From NCBI GenBank assembly GCA_905178155.1, contig CAJINV010000019.1, forward strand, positions 1,100,913-1,164,912: a stretch of DNA of 64,000 nt, given 5' to 3'. Each line of letters opens with the position of its first letter. Positions within the stretch are counted from its first letter, which is position 1. Below, piece after piece: positions 13,065 to 24,200 of this stretch. Position numbers and translations under genes: made by a program. The notes under the pieces were generated by a model. That model worked only from the letters and a program-made list of their open reading frames with translations. It had not been told where the DNA came from and did no database searches. The DNA comes from Amoebophrya sp. A120 (lineage: Eukaryota; Sar; Dinophyceae; Syndiniales; Amoebophryaceae).

Positions 13065-15250
13065 GGCTGGGTAAAGGCACTTCGACTGGGTGGGAAGATA
13101 AAGAAGATACAGAAGCTGGTGTCGGTTGTTTTCTTGCGGAGGTCGGTCGCCTAGGTGGAGGAAAATAAAAACTTCTTCTACCGGGAGATTTTTACTAGAT
13201 TGCTACTAAGTTCTTGGAAAGAACAAGCGTCGAATGCAAGCGCGGCTCCGCTTTCTCAGCACCTGTTCCTCTTTTCGTCGACTTCGCCCCGGAGGTAGTT
13301 CTTGTCCAAGTCCACCTGATTCTAGTACGTTGTGGTACTTACTATCGGGGTCCCCGGAGCCCTAGGACGGCTGCAGTGAATGTCCCACGACGTCGAGGAG
13401 GGACAAATTAAAGCCACGCTCATGCTCTTTTCTTCGTCTCATTTTCGATGTGCCAGTACACGGCTCTCTGAAATATTACTAACTTGAGTATCTATTTTCC
13501 GTGCATCGGCTGCAGCAATCATGAACTCAAACCATACAATTATCCTTCTGGAGAACTACTACAACCAACTCATATAGCTTCTTCATGCTCGTCGTCACTC
13601 TTTTGTCTAAAGAACTTATTAATTTCTCTCTTGGTGTCGCCTGCGTAGTACTACAATTGATTCCATTTTAGAAGCGGTCTATGAATATTCGCCTTGTAGT
13701 GCCTTGTTTGTAGTACATGTGTTCGATCTTCATCTTGATGTTGACCCGACGCATTGAATTTCCGCGCCGGTTGGAGCGGAGCGACGACGGACTAGTGGCC
13801 GAAACAACACCGGTTCAATTTCACATCAGGCACCCCCGGTGCGGCGTGTCAAAAGAACGTGGATTACGATTACAGCCACACGCACTTCTCAGAAGCTACG
13901 AGCTTATGGTCTATTTTTTTAGTTATATCATCCTTGTTTTATTTCCTCCAAACGGATAGATCAGAATCTTGACTCTGCGTCTAGGCAGGGCGATAGATCC
14001 AATATGAGGCTGCGATTAACCAAAACACGAGCAGCTGCAGGTGCAGCAGAGATCTTTTATTACACATGTTGGCAGCACTCATTTGGGAGGTCAAAGTCTT
14101 TGGAGTTTTATTGCCTAGGATCTCGATCAGGATCAGGAGTATAAGTATAACGATCTAGTTTTATTAAAGGCCTGAATTTTATACGTAGAAACCACAAAGC
14201 AAAGGTGAAGAGCATACGGCTCTGATTTTTCAGAACCTCGTGTGCTGCTAAGGGCACCTCCTCTCGTCTATTCTCAGGCAGAATCTCGATTTGGCCGTAG
14301 TTTGCAGCAGCAACACATGCTGTATGCTGCAAGCTGCATAACGCAGAATTTTTCTTCAAACAGCATCATTCTGCCCTCCTCTCAGTCTTCACGCAATAGC
14401 AGCTTCCGAGAGATGTGGATACTCTGAAAGTCGTGCCGGTAGCAGCAATCCGCTTGATTTGAGTCGTGAGAATTGCATTTCCAGACCGGCAAATGACATC
14501 AACCACTGATCGTGATCATCCACAACACCAGATCTACTAATATGAACCCAACAAACTGCCTTCGCCGTCCTTTTCTCGTGCGTTGTTTTTTTTTGCACCA
14601 AGCAATAGTCCATCTAAATTTTTGTTGAAAAACTTTATTTCATTTTCCTGACGCAACTGCCTGTGGGTCTCTTTTTGATAATCATCATTATAATTTGTCA
14701 ATCTTTTCACAGCAGGATGAACGACGAAAATCCGCGATATTTCGTTAATCTTGCTGCTTGCTGTGCGTCAAAGACCACCCCGCAAAGACCGCGAAGAGCT
14801 TTTCAGATCATCAGATCCGGAGGACAGCTGCTGCTGTATAAGAGCCAGATCTTCACATACTCTAACACGACAATTCTCATCTGGTCGATCCGCTACGATT
14901 TTGATCATCTTGTACTCCTGCAGTTGCTTTTTACACGAGGGAAAAACGAAGATGACCTCTTCTGATTCTCTAGTGTAGTAGCAGGTCTACCAAAAAATTA
15001 AGTTAACACATTCTTTAAAGGAACGACTCGTCTCGTACAAAACGTAGACCTCTCTCTCTACCTAGTGGGAGCAGCAGACCATAGACCACGTCGCCGACCT
15101 AGAACTCATTCCAGTGTACTAATCATGCGTGGACCAAATCTCGTTGAGCCAAATTGGAATTCACATCGCAAGAAATGCCGAAATATAAAAATAAATGCGG
15201 TCTGCACGAGCCCGTAGTTATTGAGTTCCCTTGTTCTTTCGACAAGCTAC
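13065..15250. other. intergenic, RPB1 upstream region
   Basis: Between the RPB1 start and the DUF1772 stop. No introner TIRs, no convincing reading frame. Presumably holds the RPB1 promoter and 5' leader; no TATA box or other element was recognised. Confidence 0.55.
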
Positions 15251-17815
15251 TTACGGCGTCCCCGCTATCACGAAGGTGAACAGCAGGCAGGCGGTCGCAG
15301 AGTTGACGCCCCGAATGGAGTTCCAGTAGGTCCAATTTTTCGAATACGCTGCCCAGGTGTCGTGCGCGCTCTCCAAGTGACCGTTTGGCTCCGGAGTATC
15401 AACTGCTGCTGCACAGGTGTCTTCTGGGTCTGGAAGTAAATATAAAGTGGGACTTGTGAAGATGCTTGTCTAGCCAATATCCTGGTGGGGGTGGCAAATG
15501 CAAATCAAAATCTGACTGTATTGCATGACCGAAAAGGCACGCCCTGCTTTGCTGTAGTGCATCATGCGCGCCATCTAAGTACCAGAGAGCGTGGTCTTAA
15601 CAAGTTGTCATGCTCTTTGGCTGAATTCGCAAGCGTTCCGGTCATGCACAATTCCACATCTCCACAAGTTTCCTTCCAGACCGCCTTAAGACATATATTG
15701 CATTTTTGCATACGGATTGTACTTCGCCAATTCGTCGTTCATCGGCACGTTGATTCCTGCCGTTTTTTATGCAAGTTCACGACAACAAGAACCTTATTTC
15801 CCACAATAATTTGTCGTGCGAAGTACCAAATCTAAACTCTGCCCCATGGCCCTGTTTGCATGAGAAGCTTTTTTTCGGATGAAGCCCAATAAAAAAAAAC
15901 AGTACTACACTGTATGTGTACAACACTTGTCTTGCGAACACTCGTCTTGCGGAGCCTGCCGTGTGGCTGTTGGTGTCCATATTTTTGCAGAAGAAGTTGA
16001 TGTATTCGGTCTTTTTCAAATTTTTATGAAGGGAGGGAAAGTTGCACGATACTTTCTCGTACTACTCCGAACTCGCCGATAAACAGGAGGATGCAGCTAT
16101 CCTGAGTAAAAACGTACCCACACCAGAGTTGTAATGCAGATTTGCAAAGACAGGAAGACTTGTACTGCGCATCCCCATGAGAGCCATTTCCAGTCGTGTT
16201 TTGGAATTTGTGATGCTGTGAAGAGGATGAGCAGATGAATCTGTGATGCGGCTGCACTTGCTAACCTGCACTACACTGCATAGTGCAACTTGTCATGCGT
16301 GACTCACAAAACTCCTAGGTTTGTGTTGCAAAATCCCCATCCTGACTCTGGTGTGGGTACGTTTTTACTCAGAATAGCAGCCAACGTAGAGCGCAAACGA
16401 CGTCAGCATGGAATCGGACTCACTTGGCTCTTGCGCTGGCGAGGTGTTGTTCATCGTGCCCTGGGTCGCTACTTGCGCCAACTGGTCACTCCCCGTCATC
16501 GTGGGCGTGGTTCCGCTTGTTGAATGAGAGTGCACGAAGACAAACATACAACCCCGCCCCATGATTCGTTAAATGCAAAATACCAAATCTAGTAGCCTTA
16601 GACTCGTCGTGGCAGTGTGTGCATGGCAAGTTCCCCCGAAACAGCACTGCATTCTCCGCAACTGGCCGAGTTGTCATGCGATTGCGCCAGCAGTGTTAGT
16701 TATCGCCAGAAAAAACTGTTTCACTGTAAACTTGTAATGCAGAAAATGCATCTCGCAAGTGTTTGTGTTGCTACACATGCAAGCCAGTGGATTTTTAGCT
16801 GTGTTTTCCCTTAGGAACCTCGCATGGCAAATTTTCCCTGTCATGTAGAACAAACTTGTGATACAAAACCTGCAAAATCCTTACAGTGAAACACTTTTTT
16901 CGTACGATATTAGTTGCTGGTGTCTCTGTTGCTGTAGTAAGTTGTAGATACCACTACAGTTCAAAATAACGACGGGGCGGGGGAGTAGGTATTTTCCACC
17001 CTCTTATGTCGCTCCTACCGGCTGATACGTGGCGTAGGCGTTCGGTGCGCCGGTTCCGAGCTGCAAAAATCGCAGCTCCTGGAGAACTATGAATTGCAAA
17101 AGCATCGTATTCGTATGAATGCATTACAAATTTCCTCAGCATGATGAGAAAGAAAATTTGTAATGCGGATTTGCCTCGGGAACAAGATTTGTAATGCAAG
17201 ACTTGCATTTATACGAGTACGATACTTTTGCACAGGATAAGAAACAGGAGCACCGCCAGGATGGGGGTGCCCATGAAGACCAGCATAAAATACTCGTTGA
17301 TAATCACCACGTTGATGCTGTTCATGACGTCAATCGCGACCGTCGCGTCCGGCTGCTCGTTATCAAATGCAAAAATGTCTGGGTCTGGAAGTTCTTGTGA
17401 TGCTGGCTGGGAAAGACGAGGACGCCTCAATGAATTGACTGGCAAGCATGACAAGTTTTGGAGGTGCTACAGTCTACTTGGCTTTTCTGCATGACACAGT
17501 GAGCTTCTGCATGACAGAAAAGTAGGGCTTTTGGCGGTAATTTGTATGACAGACTTGAGGGCGATGTCAGACAAGCATGACAAACTTCCATTCTTCCAGA
17601 CCCAGACGTATTTGCATTTGATATTCGTCCAAGGCGGGCATCACGCACACCGAGAAAATGAAATACAGGCCCGCCAGCACGCCCGAGCCCAAAATTGTTA
17701 ACGCGAGGAGAACACTCCGGAACAGTGCTTGTTTTGAGCCCGGCTTCCTTCTGCCCGCCGCCTGCTGCTGCGGGTTCTGGTGCTGGACCAGCGGATCGGC
17801 AATGGAGCTCTGCAT
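15251..17815 (-). CDS. DUF1772-type four-helix membrane protein
   Basis: Small multi-pass membrane protein resembling the DUF1772 (anthrone-oxygenase-like) family; the biochemical role here is unknown. Seen in order: ATG at 17815, a Q/G-rich leader, helix LLALTILGSGVLAGLYFIFS, then VCVMPALDEQPDAT; NVVIINEYFMLVFMG and PILAVLLFL (17355-17240); LQELRFLQLGTGAPNAYATYQP (to about 17010); a Thr/Ser-rich stretch plus MLTSFALYVGCILLFIGEFG (about 16510-16050); the family-typical NVPMNDELAKYNP (about 15750-15713); and the closing WAAYSKNWTYWNSIRG with a final hydrophobic stretch to TAA at 15251. Five introners interrupt the gene, one of them nested in a GT-type intron. The junction between the IGEFG exon and the NVPMND exon (about 16050 to 15755) could not be fixed; that intron contains degenerate introner-like words. 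Family identification rests on the NVPMND and W..Y...W..WN..R patterns. Confidence 0.8.
15397..15712. mobile_element. introner F1, diverged, in DUF1772 gene
   Basis: 316 bp. Sense flanks ATCCG/CTCCG. Both TIRs carry several changes, so this is an old copy; it separates KYNP from EPNGHLESAH. Confidence 0.82.
16098..16376. mobile_element. introner F2 in DUF1772 gene
   Basis: 279 bp. Flanks GCTGC both sides. Joins FALYVGCILLFIG. Nearly identical to the copy at 38454. Confidence 0.95.
16701..16909. mobile_element. introner F7 variant nested in a DUF1772 intron
   Basis: 209 bp, TIR GCCAGAAAAAACTGTTTCAC. Plus-strand flanks TTAGT both sides. Lies inside the longer intron between about 17010 and 16510. 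Confidence 0.85.
17088..17239. mobile_element. introner F3 in DUF1772 gene
   Basis: 152 bp. Sense flanks TTTCT/GTTCT. Joins AVLLFLQELRF. Confidence 0.92.
17361..17623. mobile_element. introner F1 in DUF1772 gene
   Basis: 263 bp. Sense flanks ACGAA/ACGAG. Joins MPALDEQPDAT. Confidence 0.95.
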
Positions 17816-19023
17816 GTTGGAGTTCGTGATTCAAAAATTGATGCTTTTTAGGTAAGATCAGTGCCACAATCTTCCAACTTCGGAACTCTTCGAGTAGACA
17901 TGGCAGGGCAGATCACTCCATACTGCAGCTGGACCCAAAATCAAGGGGGCATCGGCAGCTATAAAAACTACGGCTGAAACTGGAGCCGCAGGTGGCCCTT
18001 CCGTGACCGTGAGAAAAAAGGCCTATCTCCGATGTCATGGCGGTCACCGTCATCACTACAGATTCCATACCCAACTGCGGTCTTTTCTATACGATGAATA
18101 CTGAGCGGCCAGGAGCAGAAACCAAACTTGATATTGAAACACCGTCCCTTCGCTCCACCACTTCCTCTCACCAGCTAGAGTAAGTTGCAGTATAAGGATC
18201 GACACTCAGAGGAACAGGAATCCTCGCACAATAAGTGCGATACAGTACAGTACACCTGCCCTACAGAGGACCCACCAGAGCGATGTTTTTTAAGAAATTC
18301 AGGGGAGAAGTTGAAGTCCTACAAGATGTTGAGGTTAAGGTTAATCACAAAGCAATTTGGATAAAATTGCAGCTCCAGTGTGATAATCTTAGTAGCTTCG
18401 CGGATTTGGTCTATAACTCGTTTCTTACTTGATACTTCTACGTGTATGCTCATTTTCAATCCAGGTCCATAAGGCCGCGATTAGTGGAGCTGAATCCTCA
18501 ACACACCTTAGTGCCTTCGCAAAAAAGAAGTAAAAACTGATGTGGAGTACTAGCCGAAGCTTGCCATCTTTCTGCAAGGCTCTTGCGCGGACAGTGTACT
18601 AATGAATTCTCAAGGGGTAACTACCAGAACTTTTGTTCAACGGGGTTACGTGTCGGTCCGGGGTAGAGTGGATTTATTTCATTCTCCGCGAAAGGCTCGT
18701 GGGGAGCGGATGGCGTGACTTCTGTCACTTTTTCTTTCGTACTTACAACTAAACGACACGCACTGCATCCGATTCAACGACGCACTTAATTGACGTTGCA
18801 TACCAAGAAACTACTCAGGAAACTTGGCGACAGGATCTCCATGCGTCGGGTATTAAGAGTGAGCTAATGCTATACATGTCTAGAAATTTCGTGTCTTTTG
18901 AATTTTGCATGCGATTGCGAACTTGAACTTGAATTGCGAGCTTGAACAGTACCACTCGCGCTACCAGGCAAACAACATGTTCTTCCAGGGAAGTGTCTGA
19001 TCCCAACTGCGCAGATCTTCAGT
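17816..19023. other. intergenic, nothing recognised
   Basis: AT-richer than flanking exons, only short frames, no introners. Confidence 0.5.
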
Positions 19024-19836
19024 TCAGCGGCCCTCCGGCACGGCCGTACACGACTTGTCACTGTTAACACGACATTTCCAGCCGGGAAAGGGGTTTGGGG
19101 TAACGCCGCTTGGTACTGGAGTGCATTGCACATTCGAACCAGGAGAGCTGTTGATGGGTACCATCCAGGCACACTTCTCAAACGCACCACCATTCCCATG
19201 GAAGTGATAATGGAGACACGCGCCAACATGAACATGATGATGATCATTATCCGAACGAACGTCTGCTTCAGCATAGGCCGGATCGTACGTGGTGCAACGC
19301 GGCCCAAGAGTCATCGTCGGCGTCGGCGTCGTGTTGAAACCGGCCCAGCCTTGACCAGAGAGAGGTCCACGACACCATGGGTATCCTTTGGAAGCACCGT
19401 GAAAGACTTGCAAGAATCCTACCGGTTCTCCCAAGCCATTGAAGGATTGCATCTTGTTCGTGGCGCTTCCCGCAGTTTTGCCTGTTGCAGACGAAAAGAG
19501 CAATTAGTATTGATTGGTTTGAGATACATTCGGTTCACGATAAAGTGCCACAGTATAAAAAATTCTGTGCTGGTCTATGCGAGTAGATCTGCTTTGTGCA
19601 ATCACTTGTAGCGGCCCATCACCAGCCCGCACGACCAGGCGTGAAAAAATATTCTGTACCTGCCCGGTCCTCCATCATCTTGGAAGTGCGCGGGGAGTGG
19701 ACGATGCCAACCGCACCCCCCCCCCCTTCGCGACCGACTTCTCCGCCATCTTCTGGCCGTCGGTCCCTTCACTGCCCTGCTTCAAAGCGGCCGCGACCTG
19801 CGCGCCGGCGAACAAGGTGGTAGTCTTCTTCGGCAT
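19024..19836 (-). CDS. unknown His/Cys-rich protein, two exons, apparent homopolymer frameshift
   Basis: I do not recognise the family. Exon 1 runs from ATG at 19836 to 19660 and ends at a GTACAG donor; exon 2 runs from 19481 (after CAACAG) to the stop at 19024. Exon 1 is rich in A, K and G. Exon 2 carries a cluster of paired cysteines, PWCRGPLSGQGW, and the striking histidine run DNDHHHVHVGACLHYHFHG, which could bind metal (inference). No introner is present, unusual for this window. A run of 11 C on the plus strand (19716-19726) falls in exon 1 and puts the two halves of the exon one base out of frame. One more or one fewer base in the run could fix or explain this, so it may be a sequencing or assembly slip. 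Alternatively translation starts at the ATG pair after the run (MMEDRAGKTAG). Confidence 0.55.
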
Positions 19837-21263
19837 GATTTGGCTTCTGATCTTTTACTTCCGACTGCAGATGATGTACTTCGAGGTTAAGTTTTCGAAC
19901 CACAAGTAGTGGCTGTTGAGGAAGTTGCTGTGAAGTAAATTGAGACGAGGGTCAACTTCAGAAGAATGGCCCTTCACGATCAACGCGAAAAAACAGTATG
20001 TAATCGTCTGCGACTGGCAGCGAGCTGCACTTTACAAATTTCCTGCACTTTGTTTGAAAAAAAGATAAAGGTCGACAGCTATCGGGATCATGAATCGAGA
20101 TAAGGTTAAAGCTCGATACAATTCTTTATTACCGGGGTGGCCATAAGGGGCAGAACGAGCTTGAACGAAAACGATTGCCTCGAGTAGGGACGTACCACGT
20201 GTGAAGCTAGAGACTTTCACGCCCTACCATCGGTGCACGTACGAAAATAAAATTCTGCTGCATATAAAACGCGTGTAGTTCTTCGTCTTCCTTGCGAATC
20301 ATGCAATCTTCTCTATTTTTGTGCAATAGTTCTGGCTGGTTAGTGTTTCCCGGTACCGCAGTCTATGGTACTTCGGGACCCGGACGACCACGACAAAGGC
20401 ACTTACGAACAGAGACAGCCTCCACGTCACTGTGTGTACTTAAACTAGCGTGCTACCCTTCATGGTACGATGAGCACGACGATTCGAAAGCATCTACTGC
20501 ACTGACGTCTCCCACTGTAAACAGAGCGAGGCTCCTTTCAAATAAAGCTATGCAAAGCAATATTAAAAGACCGATGAAACAAGGACGTTTTCATTCTGTT
20601 TCCAAAAAGACAGGCTGTTGTTGCTTTCACGATTCCATAGTTTATATATATTTTATGACACGACTAAAAATGCCTGTTTGAACAACTTCGCCATCACGCC
20701 ACAACAAGAGCAGGAAGTTATTTGGAGCGCCAGGACGAACCCCGCCAAGGCGGATAAACAAGCACTTCTGAGGCCGACAAACTAGATGCCTGATGCCAAT
20801 CACTAAGCACTTTGATTGTCCTACGCGTAGCAACAACAGCAGGAGATGATGTACTTAACATCTGCGGCTGTCGCTTCTTTTTTTCCATTCCCCTTGGTGG
20901 ACAGCACATTGAAATTCACAAGTAAGTATCACGCGACAAGTTTTTGCAACCCGCCAGCGCATCGGGTTTCTAAGTAAGTGCCGGTAAAAATCGTACTTCT
21001 CCAGCCATAATGTGCTTGTGTGCAACAATACCACTGCCATTCGAGATTCGTCTGGTGCATGCCTGCTCCCCACTTTGCGACAAAAATAAAAATATCAGTC
21101 ACTCCTCAGGATCGCGCGACTTCTATTTTTAGGTGAACAGATATATACCGACCTGCTACGTCCCCGTAGCAACAAAACTTCCACCTCACCTTCGCCCGTA
21201 CAGATCCCAGACGCTGTTCATCATACTGAAAAGCGACCCTACCCCGGACACACCTCGGCAGCA
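19837..21263. other. intergenic or 3' part of the C2/IQ gene
   Basis: No introners. A short minus-strand piece near 21225-21190 is bounded by CAG and GTGAGG and could be a further exon of the C2/IQ gene; the rest shows nothing. Confidence 0.4.
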
Positions 21264-24200
21264 TTACATTTGCATTTTTCCTATGGAGACACTCCCTGTC
21301 CTGCACATCCTAGCAACACAGATTTTATTCGATACAGGATTGTAGCCGTGAGAGTCCGCTCTACAAAAAGGGATAGAAAGCGCGGAGCCTGTCATGGGCG
21401 AAATGCGTTGCGCACGACTCTTGATCATGAAACCCAGTGTCCACCTTTCACGCAAGACAAAAGAACGCACCACTAGAACCCTGCGCAACATCTTCACAAA
21501 GAACATTTTCTTCCTTCCGCCTCTACTAGGGAGCGGGGCACCGGCACTTTTCATCACGATACTGTTCTGCAGGTAGTATTTCGCTTTGTTTTCCGGCAGT
21601 AACCACTGGTCCAGTCGTCCCACCGCAGCTGCGTCTCGCCACGCATCCAAAAACTGCAATCGGATGGATATTTCCCCTTGGGGACGACTCGTAACCGGAC
21701 CAGGAGTAGTCGCTACTTTACTTCTGCTTTGCATTTGCTCTTGTTCATCGAGAAATAAAGTTGTGGTGGAACTACATGTCACGTGCTGCAGCTATCCTGA
21801 GTAAAAAAGTACCCACACCAGAGTCAAGATGGGGAATCGGCTAGACAAATCCACAAGTTTTGGTTGTTTTGCATGACAAATTTGGATTCGTAGTGTAGTG
21901 CTGTTTGAGCTAGCTCAGCAGCATCACAGATCTAGCATACCATGCTGATTGGAGCATGACAAATTGCAAAACACGACGAGACAATGCTCCTCATGGAGCT
22001 CCGCATGAGAAACATTTCCAGCATGCAGATTTGCATTACAACTCTGGTGTGGGTACGTTTTTACTCAGGATAGCAGCAGCGGCTTCTTCAGCGGAATGTC
22101 GTCGGCAAGTGGGAGTCTGAACACATATGGATTGTAAAAATGTCTGGGTCTGGAAGAATGGAAGGTCTGTCATGCTCTGCCAGCATGACCCCAAAGTCTG
22201 TCATGCACGTTACTCAAGAGCCACGTTTTTTTGTCATGCAGAGACGCAGTTTGTCATGCAGATTAGGCAACACCTCGAAGCTCAGAAACTTGTCATGCTG
22301 AGCCTGCACTTGTGACCGCCTCATGATACGCCAACCAGCATCACAAGTTTCCAGACCCAGACATTTTTACATTTGATAACACATAGTCCGGCACGACCTT
22401 CCCGGCGCCCTGCCTCGTATCAAATGCAAAAGTGTCTGGGTCTGGAAGAATGCATGTTTCTCATGCTTGTCTGGCATGACTCTCAAATCTGTCACGCACG
22501 TTACCCAAGAGCTCCACTTTTCTGTGATGCAGGAACGCAGTTTGTCATGCAGAATAGGCAACACATAGAAGCTCAGAAACTTGTGATGCTAAGCCAGCAT
22601 TTGTGGCCTCATCACGAGACGCCACCCAGCATCACAAGTTTCCAGACATCCAGGGATTTTTACATTTGATACCTCGCTACTTCTTGCAAATCCACGACGC
22701 AGCGGCCGAGAAACTCCAGGTCGGCGGCCATCCTCAGCAAAAACTTCCCCACCCCGGAGGTGGAATGCAAATGCGCAATGATAGGAACATTTGTAATGCG
22801 CATCCCCATGAGAGGCATTTCCAATCGTGATTTGGCATTTGTAATGCTGTAAACAGGATTAGAAATAATTGGCTTTCTCATACGGCTTGCCTTGCTAAGC
22901 ACCACTTTACTACAGACGGAAACTTGTCATGCACAATATTTTTTTTTTATTGGCCCGCTATTGTGCTTTTTTTCATCATTCGTTATCTATTTTTTTTTTT
23001 TCAGCGGACGGGTGCGATCTCTGAAATGTGAAGGGTGCGACACAATTCACATGCCAGGTTACGCGGGTATACGGCAGTTTTTCCCGATTTGAACTTGTCA
23101 TGCACAATTCCCAAAGCTTGCCGATTTGTCTAGCAGATTTCCCATCTTGACTCTGGTGTGGGGACGTTTTTACTCAGGATAGCGGCCCCATCGGCAGGGC
23201 CGAAGGAGGTCGTCGTGGTATCATCAGGCCGAGACCAGACGGTGAGGTAAATGTAGGAGACGTTCAGCACGTCCAGAAAAAACTGGTTGTGGCTTGCGTG
23301 AACAGGTATACCCAGGTAGAAGGTCGGGTGTTACACAATCTCAAGCATTACAGGACAAGATTTCAGAGAACAACAAGTGTGTTGAATTATATGAATCCTA
23401 GAAGTCCCACTCTCTATGCATGATTACCCAGATGAACTATATGGCCTGTCGTGCGTTGGGTAGAAGTCTAGCATCACCACATTTTTTTGCTTTGATTGTA
23501 ACACTTGAGATTGATTGTTGCAACACCTGAGCAGACCATATAGTGCTGCGAATGCAACAGACCAGGTGCCGACAAAGCATTGGCCCCTCCAAGATGTTGC
23601 TGTACGAGTTGCGAGTTCTTTGCTGTCGCTGCTGTGGTCGAAGTTGCTGTCGTGGTGGCTGCAGAAGCAACTGCCCTATTAACCGTGTTGCTCGTCTTGA
23701 GTTCCTTCGGCTGGTGGTGGAGCGTGGCCTGGTTCAGGTCCTTGTTGCGCTTCGAGTTCGACGCACCACCATCCAAAGGGGACGACGTTGGCCCTAGTAC
23801 AGCTGTACTATAATTGCTGTCGGCATTAGTCGCAGCACTGAAGTCTGCAAAGTTCGCAATTCCCAGAACCGTGTTGGTCTCCAAAATCCTGGGGTTTCCG
23901 CGATCGCACTCAATCCGCACGAAGGGATTTCTTGGTGGATGAACTTGTGAGCAAATATTTGCCGCTGCCGATTTATTTCTCTGCCTCCCGTTTGACGGGG
24001 CCGAAAAGGACCCGGCGTTTTTGCAGCTGCCGAGCTTTACGCTGAGAACCTCGATCCGCAAGCAGTAGCTGCGTTTCTTGCGCAGCATCCGGCGCTCCAA
24101 AAACCGCCGCACGTTTGACTGGATGCGTACCGCGGTTTTCTCGCGCAACAGCCGCCGCGCCTTCTGCTCCTGCAGGTTGCTCACGAATCTTTTCACCCGG

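Noticed and set aside
19577-19909. Plus-strand frame with a hydrophobic stretch (VVVFFGMIWLLIFYF)
   Set aside because: It is antisense to exon 1 of the His/Cys-rich gene, whose ATG and splice junction fit better on the minus strand.
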